Assembly (NCBI GenBank): GCA_039984715.1
Contig: JBDWUA010000004.1
Span: forward strand, 248,001-312,000
From: JABSSA01 sp039984715
Lineage (GTDB): Bacteria; Pseudomonadota; Alphaproteobacteria; Rhodobacterales; Rhodobacteraceae
Reading direction: 5' to 3'
Length of the DNA: 64,000 bases
This document shows positions 25,502-34,240 of the stretch, piece by piece (within the stretch, counting starts at the first letter, position 1; every line of letters begins with the position of its first letter). A model generated the notes under the pieces. That model ran no database searches. It was not told where the DNA came from and saw nothing but the letters and a program-made list of their open reading frames with translations. Both the position numbers and the translations under genes were made by a program.

Positions 25502-27304
25502 ATGGAATATGACCTTTTTCCCGCTTGGCCCGACGTTGCTGCACACCTGATTGAGGTGGCAGCAGGGCGATCATTCGCAGACACAGTCATTCGTAATGGC
25601 CAATGGGTCAACGTGCACACGCGCGAAGTGCTGGACGGGTATGACATTGCAATCGTCAAAGGCCGCATCGCTTGTGTTGTCCCGGATGCCGGATATTGCA
25701 CGGGGCCGGACACCGAAATCATCGAGGCCAATGGCCGGTTCATGATCCCCGGATTGTGCGATGGACATATGCACATCGAAAGCGGAATGCTGACGCCTGC
25801 GGAATTTGCCCGTGCTGTGATTCCCCATGGCACGACGACGATGTTCACGGACCCGCATGAAATCGCAAATGTGCTTGGTTTGGCGGGCGTGCGATTGATG
25901 CATGACGAAGCCTTGATGCAACCCGTAAACATATTCACGCAAATGCCGTCTTGCGCACCGTCCGCGCCCGGACTGGAAACCACAGGATGGGAAATCACCC
26001 CCGAGGATGTCTCTGAGGCGATGGCTTGGCCGGGCATCATCGGCTTGGGTGAAATGATGAATTTTCCCGGAGTTGCAGCCGCTGATCCAAAAATGCTGGC
26101 CGAAATAGCAGCGACACAGCGTGCTGGGAAAACGGTCGGGGGGCACTATGCGTCGCCAGACTTGGGACCGGATTTCGCAGCCTACGTGGCCGGCGGGCCG
26201 GCAGATGATCACGAAACCACATCCGAAGCCGAAGGCATCGCGCGGGTGCGCCAAGGGATGCGCGCCATGATGCGGTTGGGGTCTGCGTGGTACGACGTCG
26301 AAAGCCAGATTACGGCGATCACGCAAAAAGGGCTTGATCCGAGGAACTTTATTTTGTGCACGGATGACTGTCATTCCGGCACATTGGTCAATGACGGGCA
26401 TATGAACCGCGTTGTGCGTCACGCGATTGAATGCGGGTGTGATCCTGTTGTTGCGCTGCAAATGGCGACGATCAATACGGCCACCCATTTCGGGCTGGAA
26501 CGCGAATTGGGATCACTAACACCGGGACGACGGGCGGATGTGATTTTGACGTCCGACTTGAAAACGTTGCCGATCGAACATGTCATTGCGCGTGGGCAGA
26601 CGGTTGCGATGAACGGCGAAATCACCGTTGAATGCCCACATTACGATTGGCCTGATACGGCACGAAACACGGTCAATTTGGGCAAAACACTCACCGCTGA
26701 AGATTTTGAAATAGCAGCGCCAAATGGGGCAAATGCGGTAACAGCCAACGTTATCGGAGTGGTCGAAAATCAAGCACCGACAAAGGCGCTGAAAGCTGAC
26801 CTTCCGGTTCAGGATGGATTGGTCGAAGCGTCAGGCGACGTGTGCCAGATCGCCTTGGTTGAACGGCATCGGGCAACGGGCGGTGTCGTCAATGCGTTTG
26901 TGTCTGGCTTTGGATATAATGGGCCAATGGCCATGGCATCGACCGTGGCACATGACAGTCACCACATGATTGTCGTTGGAACAGACCGCGATCATATGGC
27001 CAAAGCGGCGAACCGTTTGGCCGAGGTCGGCGGCGGCGTCACCTTTTGGCGCGATGGTGCGGAACAAGCGCTTGTCGAATTGCCAATTGCCGGGCTGATG
27101 TCGAACCAACCCGCCGCAGAAATCGCCGCCAAAGCGGAAACACTTGGCCGCGCCATGCAAGATGCCGGATGTACGTTGAACAACGCATATATGCAGCATT
27201 CATTGCTGGCGCTTGTGGTCATTCCAGAATTGCGCATCTCGGACCTTGGTCTTGTGGATGTGCGCACATTTGAATTTATACCAATAATAGAGGAGTCAAA
27301 ATGA
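25502..27304 (+). CDS. ade: Adenine deaminase
   Basis: A 600-residue amidohydrolase converting adenine to hypoxanthine and ammonia. The metal-binding motif is PGLCDGHMHIESGML near residue 87, with LCTDDCHSGTL near residue 285 and the C-terminal adenine deaminase domain (VSGFGYNGPMAMASTVAHDSHH near 465, in part). Length matches the Ade family. I use ATG 25502; TTG 25487 is an in-frame alternative, and neither has a strong ribosome site. The stop overlaps the AMP nucleosidase start as ATGA, so the two form an operon. Confidence 0.94.
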   Translation: MEYDLFPAWPDVAAHLIEVAAGRSFADTVIRNGQWVNVHTREVLDGYDIAIVKGRIACVVPDAGYCTGPDTEIIEANGRFMIPGLCDGHMHIESGMLTPAEFARAVIPHGTTTMFTDPHEIANVLGLAGVRLMHDEALMQPVNIFTQMPSCAPSAPGLETTGWEITPEDVSEAMAWPGIIGLGEMMNFPGVAAADPKMLAEIAATQRAGKTVGGHYASPDLGPDFAAYVAGGPADDHETTSEAEGIARVRQGMRAMMRLGSAWYDVESQITAITQKGLDPRNFILCTDDCHSGTLVNDGHMNRVVRHAIECGCDPVVALQMATINTATHFGLERELGSLTPGRRADVILTSDLKTLPIEHVIARGQTVAMNGEITVECPHYDWPDTARNTVNLGKTLTAEDFEIAAPNGANAVTANVIGVVENQAPTKALKADLPVQDGLVEASGDVCQIALVERHRATGGVVNAFVSGFGYNGPMAMASTVAHDSHHMIVVGTDRDHMAKAANRLAEVGGGVTFWRDGAEQALVELPIAGLMSNQPAAEIAAKAETLGRAMQDAGCTLNNAYMQHSLLALVVIPELRISDLGLVDVRTFEFIPIIEESK

Positions 27305-28761
27305 CATCCCACCCACAACCAGTGCAGGTTCACAAGAATTTCACAGATGCCGGTGAGGCAGTCTCTTATCTGAAGCGCTTGTATCAAGAAGCAACAAAAT
27401 ATCTTTGCCACGCCTTCTCCGACGCTCTTGAAAATGGCGCACCCGAAGGACGCGTGCGCGCATTTTATCCCGAAATCCGTTTGACGACGACATCTTATGC
27501 GCGCGTGGATACGCGGCTTAGCTTTGGTCACGTTACCGATCCGGGTACATATGCGACCACGATTACGCGGCCCGATTTGTTCGAAAGCTATTTGTGTCAG
27601 CAAATTGGTCTGTTGATTGAGAATCACGGGCTGCCCATCGAAATTGGCCCATCCACGACGCCAATCCCGGTCCATTTCGCCGTCGCTAATGACAGTTCGA
27701 TCACCGTCCCACAACAAGCCGCGTCTGCGTTTAACCTTCGGGATGCTTTTGATGTGCCCGACCTCAGCACAACAAATGATGACATTGTAAACGGATATGC
27801 CGTTCCTCAGGATGGGGTGTCACCCCTTGCGCCGTTTACCGCACAGCGTGTTGATTATTCTCTGGCGCGTTTGGCGCATTACACTGCCACCAACGCTGAG
27901 CATTTTCAGAATTTTGTTCTGTTCACGAACTACCAATTCTATGTCGCGGAATTCGAAGCGTATGCGCGCAAGATGCTCGATGACCCATCCAGTGGATATA
28001 CGTCATTCGTCAGCACAGGAAACGCCGAGATCACCAAAGGTGACGAACCCTTGGCCGCCGCGGAAAAGATGCCGCAAATGCCAACATACCACCTGAAACG
28101 TGCGGATGGTTCTGGAATCACTTTGGTCAATATTGGTGTCGGTCCGTCCAATGCAAAAACAGCAACCGACCACATTGCGGTTCTTCGACCTCATGCGTGG
28201 TTGATGGTCGGGCACTGCGCCGGTCTGCGCAATTCACAAGCTTTGGGTGATTTTGTACTGGCGCATGCGTATCTGCGCGAAGATCACGTGCTAGATGACG
28301 ACTTGCCGGTTTGGATTCCGATCCCGGCGCTGGCTGAAATGCAAATTGCATTGGAACATGCCGTTGCAGAGATCACTGAATTGGAAGGCTTCGAACTAAA
28401 GCGCATCATGCGGACCGGTACGGTCGCCACCATTGATAATCGAAATTGGGAATTGCGGGAACACACAGGCCCGGTCCAACGGCTTAGCCAATCGCGTGCG
28501 ATTGCCTTGGATATGGAAAGCGCGACAATCGCAGCCAACGGGTATCGGTTCCGAGTGCCATACGGGACTCTTCTATGTGTGTCTGACAAACCGCTGCATG
28601 GTGAATTGAAGTTGCCGGGCATGGCGTCTGATTTTTACAAATCCCAAGTGTCGCGGCATCTGATGATTGGCATTCATGCAATGGAACGTTTGCGCGGCAT
28701 GCCGCTTGAACGCATCCACAGTCGTAAATTGCGATCGTTCGACGAAACCGCATTCCTATAA
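27301..28761 (+). CDS. amn: AMP nucleosidase
   Basis: A 486-residue enzyme hydrolysing AMP to adenine and ribose 5-phosphate. The N-terminal regulatory domain contains FYPEIRLTTTSYARVDTRLSFG around residues 55-78 (in part) and the C-terminal nucleoside-phosphorylase-like domain contains VLRPHAWLMVGHCAGLRNSQ near residue 290 and ALDMESATIAANGYRFR near residue 405. The adenine made here is the substrate of the overlapping upstream gene, so the pair drains AMP to hypoxanthine. Confidence 0.95.
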   Translation: MTSHPQPVQVHKNFTDAGEAVSYLKRLYQEATKYLCHAFSDALENGAPEGRVRAFYPEIRLTTTSYARVDTRLSFGHVTDPGTYATTITRPDLFESYLCQQIGLLIENHGLPIEIGPSTTPIPVHFAVANDSSITVPQQAASAFNLRDAFDVPDLSTTNDDIVNGYAVPQDGVSPLAPFTAQRVDYSLARLAHYTATNAEHFQNFVLFTNYQFYVAEFEAYARKMLDDPSSGYTSFVSTGNAEITKGDEPLAAAEKMPQMPTYHLKRADGSGITLVNIGVGPSNAKTATDHIAVLRPHAWLMVGHCAGLRNSQALGDFVLAHAYLREDHVLDDDLPVWIPIPALAEMQIALEHAVAEITELEGFELKRIMRTGTVATIDNRNWELREHTGPVQRLSQSRAIALDMESATIAANGYRFRVPYGTLLCVSDKPLHGELKLPGMASDFYKSQVSRHLMIGIHAMERLRGMPLERIHSRKLRSFDETAFL

Positions 28762-29143
28762 ATCGGTACTTTGGCTGCCCTCGTGTTCCGGTTTGTACGA
28801 TTGGAATAATGGCGGAACGCACTGTCAGCTTTGGAGTTTATGCCTGTCCTTGACGGAAATGCGTTAAGTTATGGCGATCAGATACATGTCGAGCACAACT
28901 TGGCGTTGATGGAAATGACCGCCCATTTTTTGTTAACGAAGTGTCAATTTGAGACACTTTTGGCTTGAAATCCACTTGCCGGGTCGGAAAGTCATCAGGA
29001 ACAGGCAAAAAACTGCGTTTTTTCTAAGAAAATGACGTATTACCCCTTGCGCGACGCCACTAATCGTTGTGTTGATATACAACATTCCGTTACCGTGACG
29101 GTACGAGGCCCAACAGATTGGGTAGAGACAGGAGACCAGTAAA
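28762..29143. other. 382-bp intergenic region upstream of HU
   Basis: No ORF or RNA gene is convincing. It contains a 21-bp palindrome (28939-28959), a 13-bp palindrome TACCGTGACGGTA (29091-29103) and A/T-rich tracts, and must hold the HU promoter. AGGAGA at about 29131 is the HU ribosome site. Confidence 0.6.
28939..28959. promoter_or_regulatory. 21-bp palindrome, possible operator
   Basis: AAGTGTC (28939-28945) and GACACTT (28953-28959) are perfect inverted repeats around a 7-base AT-rich spacer, about 185 bases before the HU start. It could be a regulator site or a weak hairpin; TTTT follows. The regulator is unknown. Confidence 0.45.
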
Positions 29144-29431
29144 ATGGCCAAACCAATGACAAAGACCCAACTCGTCGCCGCTCTGGCCGATGAAATGGGA
29201 TCAGACAAAAAAGCAGCTGGCAGTGCATTGGATGCAATTGCGAGCATCATCACCAAGGAAGTGTCCGGCGGCGGCGCTGTGACAGTCCCTGGCGTTGGCA
29301 AAATCTACTGCCGTGAGCGTCCAGAACGCATGGTTCGCAACCCAGCAACGGGTGAGCAGTTCAAGAAAGAGGCGGACAAGGTTGTGAAAATGACCATCGC
29401 CAAAGCGCTTAAAGACAGCGTAAACGACTGA
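29144..29431 (+). CDS. HU-family DNA-binding protein
   Basis: A 95-residue histone-like protein. TKTQLVAALADEMGSDKKAA at the N-terminus, GVGKIYCRERPERMVRNPATGE across the DNA-wrapping beta arms (the RNPATGE landmark near residue 65) and a C-terminal helix identify the HU/IHF family. It bends and compacts DNA. A strong ribosome site (AGGAGACC) precedes ATG 29144 and a clean terminator follows, so it is monocistronic and likely highly expressed. Confidence 0.92.
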   Translation: MAKPMTKTQLVAALADEMGSDKKAAGSALDAIASIITKEVSGGGAVTVPGVGKIYCRERPERMVRNPATGEQFKKEADKVVKMTIAKALKDSVND

Positions 29432-29458
29432 TCTGATTTTTCAGTCAGTTAGAACTTA

Positions 29459-29485
29459 GGGCCGCATCTGATGCGGCCCTTTTTC
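29459..29485 (+). terminator. Rho-independent terminator after HU gene
   Basis: Perfect 9-bp stem GGGCCGCAT (29459-29467) and ATGCGGCCC (29471-29479), loop CTG, followed by TTTTT. Confidence 0.92.
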
Positions 29486-29497
29486 GTTGGATATGGG

Positions 29498-31033
29498 TTA
29501 TCCTGCTGCGGCCGATTTGGCTGGTGATGCGTCATCTGACTTTGGCGCGTCAGCGGCATCTTCAGTGACGACCACATCGCTTGGCGTCGCGTCGGCTTCA
29601 ATGATTGTGACGTCTTCAACATCCGCGTCTTCTTGCGCCAATTCGTCGGTTGCGTTTGCGGCGCCTACAAGCAGGGGCAACATTTCGGCACCACCGGGTA
29701 AGACCAATTGGGATTCTGGCGCGCGTTTCCAAGACAACGTATCAAAGGCTTCGCAGTTTTCGCACACAGATTGCCATTCACCATGAGTATGTTGGCAATT
29801 GTCACAAACCCATTGCGGTCCACGTGGCGCGGTAACTGCGCGGGCCAGCCAGCCTTGTACGATGGCGTCTGATGCGCCCTGACCGCGTTCAATGGCCGCC
29901 ATAAGTGTCGCAGACCGTACTGTCGGGTCTGTTTCGAAAAGGTCACCCAAAGCGCGTTGCGCAGCTGGGAAATCTTCGGCAGCGATATGCAGCTCGGCCA
30001 AAAGCATCCGCGTCTCTGGATCTGTTGGATGCAGTTTCGTCAACACTTGAAAGCGCTTCACGCGGGCTTGGGCATTTTCATCTGGTTCGATGGCTGCATA
30101 TGCGGCGGCCAAATCAGGATGTGGGCGGGCATCCCATGCTTTCTTAAGAACGCGCGTTGCGTATTTCTTTTGGCCTTTTTCCAGATATGCACCCGAAGCC
30201 ATGACAGCGGCGGGGATCAGATCAGGCGACAGGCGATTGGCATCAATGGCCGCTTCGCGTGCTTCGATGGTTTGGTCATCCTCAAGGACGCTGCGCGCTT
30301 CGCTTAGGGCCAGAACTGCGTCGCGTCGTTTGTGAACGTCGCGTGGCAATGTGCCGTGCTTGAGCTTGGCGTTCAACGTTTCGCGCGCACCTTTCCAATC
30401 GGACCGTTGTGCTTGCATGGTCAGCAGCATGTCTTGGGTTTCTTCGTGCTTGGGCTTCAGCGCAAACGCCTTTTGCGCAAGTTTAAACGCAGTATCTGTA
30501 TCACCCGCAGCCAGCTTTTGTTTCATGATCCCGCGCACGCCCACAAAGCGTGTCGATTCATCCTGAACCATTTTGCGATAGGTTTCTTCTGCCTTTTTGC
30601 TATCGCCCGCCATTTCTGCGGCTTGTGCAATTAACAGGTTCGTCAATTCTGGGCGATTGAGATCGCGATTTGCCTTTTCGGCCTTGGTCAACGCCAGCCG
30701 CCCTTCGCCCGAAGCAAGAGCCATCATGCCTTGAGCCAATGCATCATATCCACGTGCTTCACGGTTCTTGGCGAAAAAGCGGGAAATTGCGGTCTCGTCG
30801 CCATTGATGACATGCCAGCTGGCCACCAAGAATTGGAAAACCTTAAGCATGAACCACAGGACGAATGCGAGAATCACAAGGCCAATGACTGATTCAAGTA
30901 GGTTGAGGTTGACTTCCTTTCCCAGTGCCGAGATCCGAATACCTCCATTGGATTCCAGCAAAAAACCGGCGCCAAGTGCGATAGCCGCCACAATGACAAC
31001 GAACGAAATTATTTTTATGAGAGACCAGAGCAT
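29498..31033 (-). CDS. hemY: HemY-type TPR membrane protein with C-terminal zinc ribbon
   Basis: A 511-residue inner-membrane protein of the HemY family found with hem genes, not the protoporphyrinogen oxidase of the same name. Two N-terminal hydrophobic segments (about residues 5-25 and 42-68) are followed by TPR helices (about 85-400). Near residue 418 is WVCDNCQHTHGEW...VCENCEAFDTLSW, a C-x2-C-x10-C-x2-C zinc ribbon that recalls the rubredoxin-like end of LapB. An acidic, low-complexity tail follows. Nine bases separate it from the COG4223 gene upstream; together with hemD they form an operon. Its molecular role is not settled. Confidence 0.85.
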   Translation of the reverse strand: MLWSLIKIISFVVIVAAIALGAGFLLESNGGIRISALGKEVNLNLLESVIGLVILAFVLWFMLKVFQFLVASWHVINGDETAISRFFAKNREARGYDALAQGMMALASGEGRLALTKAEKANRDLNRPELTNLLIAQAAEMAGDSKKAEETYRKMVQDESTRFVGVRGIMKQKLAAGDTDTAFKLAQKAFALKPKHEETQDMLLTMQAQRSDWKGARETLNAKLKHGTLPRDVHKRRDAVLALSEARSVLEDDQTIEAREAAIDANRLSPDLIPAAVMASGAYLEKGQKKYATRVLKKAWDARPHPDLAAAYAAIEPDENAQARVKRFQVLTKLHPTDPETRMLLAELHIAAEDFPAAQRALGDLFETDPTVRSATLMAAIERGQGASDAIVQGWLARAVTAPRGPQWVCDNCQHTHGEWQSVCENCEAFDTLSWKRAPESQLVLPGGAEMLPLLVGAANATDELAQEDADVEDVTIIEADATPSDVVVTEDAADAPKSDDASPAKSAAAG

Positions 31034-31042
31034 TGGCTATCC

Positions 31043-32329
31043 TTAGTTCGTTGGCAGGCTTTGCAGGAGCGTTTCGACCGCCGATGCAGCAGAGGCGCGT
31101 GTTTCGGCATGGGTTAACCAATCACCAAGTGCTGCGCGCGCCCCTTCGGGGAGCAACTCAACCTCGGTCAAGGCGTCGGTAAGTCGGTTGTCGTTGATCG
31201 CAGCCTCGACGCGGCTTAACACGGCATCAGGGTCATCGCCCTCGGTAGGCTCAAGGGATCGAATACCAAGTTGGCGTTGTAAGAACCCGCCAATTCCTTC
31301 GCCGTCCTGATTTTCGGACCGGGCTGCGGACAGTGCGGCGCGGGCTGCGTCTGGAACTTGAGATTGCAAGTTCGCCATCGACGCAACGCCATCAGCGGCG
31401 GTGTCTTTTAGGATATCGGGGATTTCAACAAACCCCATCGCGTCGAGATCGCTTAGCGGTGCATCAAAAGGCCGACCTGCATCAAAAGCGACCTGAACTT
31501 GCGATAAGGCTGCCCGTGCCAGCGTGACTTTTTCGCTTTCCGCAGCACTGGATTTTGCCGAAGACACCTCGTCCAGCAGACGCGCTATTTCGGCCTGTTG
31601 CGTTGCCGATTGTGATTTCAGCGCGTCGAATTCTTCGGAAAACCCCTCTAAAGCGCCTGAAAGTGCGCCTGAATAATCAGGGGCGTCGCCTTGAGTTGGC
31701 ACCGGGCGTTTTTCCAAATCGGCCAAGCGGTCGTCGATGTCAGTCAGTGCTTTTTCAACAGGTGCCAGATCGGCGGGGTCGAGCATGGCTTTGATTTGAA
31801 GGTCAAATTCAGAAAGCTGCACGCGCAATTTGTCGACGTCACCGCGCAGTTCATTCACTGCGTTGGTGTGATCAGGCACCATTGGCCGTTTGAAAAGCAG
31901 CCCCTCTTGCCCAACAAGAAACCCAAGAAACGCAGCGACCAACCCCCCAAGTACCAGAGGAAAAAAGATTGACCGTGATTCAGCTGGCGCAGCGGCAACA
32001 GTTTGGTGGATTTGTGGGTCGGGATTGTTTTCGGCCACGTCTTCTTCTATGGCATCCTCACCATCAGGAATGGTTTCTTCCTCGACCGGCGCATCATCTA
32101 GGCCAGCGTCTTCCACATCATCGACTGTTTCCGCATCAATGCTGTCAGAAAAGATGTTGTCCGGATCGCTCGAATGCTCGTCTGATGCAATTTCAACGGC
32201 ATCTTCGATTGCGTCGGAGTCGACCTTTGGCGCTTCAGTAACTTCATCGTCGTCGATGCGTGCCAAATTTTCGGAATCTATGTCGCTTGGTATTTTGGAC
32301 GTTTTGTCAGTCTTTTTCGATTTCGCCAC
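31043..32329 (-). CDS. COG4223 (mitofilin/IMMP-like) membrane protein
   Basis: A roughly 428-residue protein with a very acidic N-terminal cytoplasmic region (residues 1-130, rich in Asp/Glu), one membrane segment (IFFPLVLGGLVAAFLGFLVGQ near 140-160), a long coiled coil (about 175-270) and a helical C-terminal domain. This layout is the alphaproteobacterial mitofilin-like COG4223 family that lies next to hemD and hemY and is thought to shape inner membranes. I start at GTG 32329, which has GGAGGG 6 bases upstream; an in-frame extension reaches 32359. Confidence 0.83.
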   Translation of the reverse strand: MAKSKKTDKTSKIPSDIDSENLARIDDDEVTEAPKVDSDAIEDAVEIASDEHSSDPDNIFSDSIDAETVDDVEDAGLDDAPVEEETIPDGEDAIEEDVAENNPDPQIHQTVAAAPAESRSIFFPLVLGGLVAAFLGFLVGQEGLLFKRPMVPDHTNAVNELRGDVDKLRVQLSEFDLQIKAMLDPADLAPVEKALTDIDDRLADLEKRPVPTQGDAPDYSGALSGALEGFSEEFDALKSQSATQQAEIARLLDEVSSAKSSAAESEKVTLARAALSQVQVAFDAGRPFDAPLSDLDAMGFVEIPDILKDTAADGVASMANLQSQVPDAARAALSAARSENQDGEGIGGFLQRQLGIRSLEPTEGDDPDAVLSRVEAAINDNRLTDALTEVELLPEGARAALGDWLTHAETRASAASAVETLLQSLPTN

Positions 32330-32407
32330 AATGGCCCTCCGATTCTCGTCCAAACACAAATTGAAGCAGGCAAAGAATACTATTGCCTAGAAAACGCCTC
32401 AACCCAA

Positions 32408-33118
32408 TCACGTGCTTTTTAAGGCACTTTCAATAGCAGTTACCATCGCTTTAGCATTGGGCTCATCTGCCACGAATTGCACAGCGACGCCAAGGTCAGT
32501 GACCTCAGCCGCGACATTACGGCTCAATGCTATGAGTGTCGCACTTGGCGCCGTGTCTATTTCAATAGCAAGTTGACGGGCGGTTCGAGGTGAAAAAAGG
32601 GGAATAAAAACAGGTTCGTTCCCCGTAATGGTTGATTTCGCCTCGTTTGACAGTTGTTGCCCGCGCTGTTCGTAAATCACGACTTGCCTGACGGGCGTTC
32701 CCTTTGCGGTCAATCGTTGGGCAATATTGCCGCGTGTGTGACGCCCGGACAAATGGACCAAGGGGGCGTCAGGCAAAGCGACGTCGGATAAAGCCACAAC
32801 AAGCGAATCTGCAGTGCTGCCCATCATTTTGGCCTGCCAATTGTTTGCTAGTGCTGCTTTTGTCGTTGCGGGGCCGACGCAAAACGCGGAACGTCCTTCA
32901 CCGTCTGGTGCAAAACTGACGCCGTGGGCCGATGAAAAGATAACGGTCGCGTCCTTAGGCAACGCGAAATCCACGTTGCAGGGTTCAATGGTGATCAAAG
33001 GGGCCAGAACCAAACGGAACGCGTCGCGAAGATGTGCGGGCAGGTCGTCCCAAAAGGCCTGCGATTTGGCCAAAGGACGGGTCAGAACAAGAGAAATGGG
33101 CGATGCATTGTTTGTCAC
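32408..33118 (-). CDS. hemD: Uroporphyrinogen-III synthase
   Basis: A 236-residue protein with the two-lobed HemD pattern; sequence conservation in this family is always low. Landmarks are LTRPLAKSQAFWDDL near residue 12, FSSAHGVSFA near 62, HLSGRHTRGNIAQRL near 120 and a VIYEQRG strand near 145. It closes hydroxymethylbilane into uroporphyrinogen III in heme and corrin synthesis. The call rests on this pattern plus the hemY/COG4223 neighbours. hemC is not in the window. It is divergent from tsaD with only 48 bases between the starts. Confidence 0.85.
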   Translation of the reverse strand: MTNNASPISLVLTRPLAKSQAFWDDLPAHLRDAFRLVLAPLITIEPCNVDFALPKDATVIFSSAHGVSFAPDGEGRSAFCVGPATTKAALANNWQAKMMGSTADSLVVALSDVALPDAPLVHLSGRHTRGNIAQRLTAKGTPVRQVVIYEQRGQQLSNEAKSTITGNEPVFIPLFSPRTARQLAIEIDTAPSATLIALSRNVAAEVTDLGVAVQFVADEPNAKAMVTAIESALKST

Positions 33119-33166
33119 TGGCTTGGGTGTTACCTCGCTTGTAGGGTTTTCGCAACGGAGCGTGAC

Positions 33167-34240
33167 GTGGCCGACACGCGTATCATACTGGGAATAGAAA
33201 GCAGCTGCGATGATTCAGCGGCTGCGGTGGTTCGAAGCGACGGGAACGTTCTGTCATCTATCGTTGAAGGTCAATCCGGCCTGCATGCGAAATTTGGCGG
33301 TGTCGTTCCCGAGATTGCAGCGCGTGCACATGCCGAACGGTTGGATGGGTGTATTCGGCTGGCTTTGTCCGAGGCGTCCGTCAGTTTGAAAGACATTGAT
33401 GCGATTGGCGTGACCTGCGGACCCGGTTTGATCGGCGGCGTGGTTTCTGGTGTGATGACAGCCAAGGGGTTATCTGCCGCCACAGGCGCGCCGTTATACG
33501 GAATCAACCATCTGGCAGGTCACGCCTTGACCCCGCGTTTGACGGATCAAGTTGCGTTTCCATACTTGTTGTTGCTGGTGTCTGGCGGGCATTGCCAGTT
33601 TCTGCGGGTCGACGGACCGATGACCTTTACCCGTTTGGGCGGGACGATTGATGACGCGCCGGGTGAAGCGTTCGACAAGGTCGCACGTCTCATCGCTTTG
33701 CCACAGCCGGGCGGGCCGGAAATCGAAGCGACAGCGCATACAGGGCATCCACATCGTTTCAAATTACCGCGTCCTTTGTTGAATCAGCGTGGCTGTGACA
33801 TGAGCTTTTCGGGCTTAAAGACGGCGGTGTCGCGAGTACGAGACGCGTTGGTCGCAGAACAGAACGGATTGACCCGCGCAAACCAAGCAGATTTGGCGGC
33901 GGGCTTTCAACAAGCGGTCGTGGATGTTTTAGAAGAAAAATCCCGCCGTGCATTGCAACTGTGCAAGGACGTGGGTGCCCTTTGTGTGGCCGGAGGTGTG
34001 GCGGCCAACACACAAATTCGTTCGGCGTTGGCCGAGGTTGCGCAAGACGCAGGCGTCACCTTTATCGCGCCGCCTTTGCAATTATGTACGGACAATGCCG
34101 CGATGATTGCGTGGGCTGCGATCGAACAAATGCCCTATCGCGCACCTGATGACATGACATTGTCCGCACGCCCGCGCATGCCCTTGGACAATACGTCCGC
34201 CCCAATGTTGGGAAGTGGCAAAAAGGGAGCAAAGGCGTGA
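33167..34240 (+). CDS. tsaD: tRNA N6-threonylcarbamoyladenosine synthase subunit TsaD
   Basis: A 357-residue ASKHA-fold protein that transfers the threonylcarbamoyl group to A37 of ANN-decoding tRNAs. Start region ILGIESSCDDSAAAVV, the metal motif HAERL near residue 50 (AARAHAERLDG), GINHLAGHALTPRL near 112 and GGVAANTQIRSAL near 275 are diagnostic. I use GTG 33167 with GGAG about 6 bases upstream; a longer reading to 33032 would run into hemD. The stop overlaps gpsA as GTGA. Confidence 0.95.
   Translation: MADTRIILGIESSCDDSAAAVVRSDGNVLSSIVEGQSGLHAKFGGVVPEIAARAHAERLDGCIRLALSEASVSLKDIDAIGVTCGPGLIGGVVSGVMTAKGLSAATGAPLYGINHLAGHALTPRLTDQVAFPYLLLLVSGGHCQFLRVDGPMTFTRLGGTIDDAPGEAFDKVARLIALPQPGGPEIEATAHTGHPHRFKLPRPLLNQRGCDMSFSGLKTAVSRVRDALVAEQNGLTRANQADLAAGFQQAVVDVLEEKSRRALQLCKDVGALCVAGGVAANTQIRSALAEVAQDAGVTFIAPPLQLCTDNAAMIAWAAIEQMPYRAPDDMTLSARPRMPLDNTSAPMLGSGKKGAKA

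Noticed and set aside
32085..32390. Plus-strand serine-rich ORF over the acidic N-terminus of the COG4223 gene
   Set aside because: Serine richness is the antisense image of the Asp/Glu-rich coding strand.
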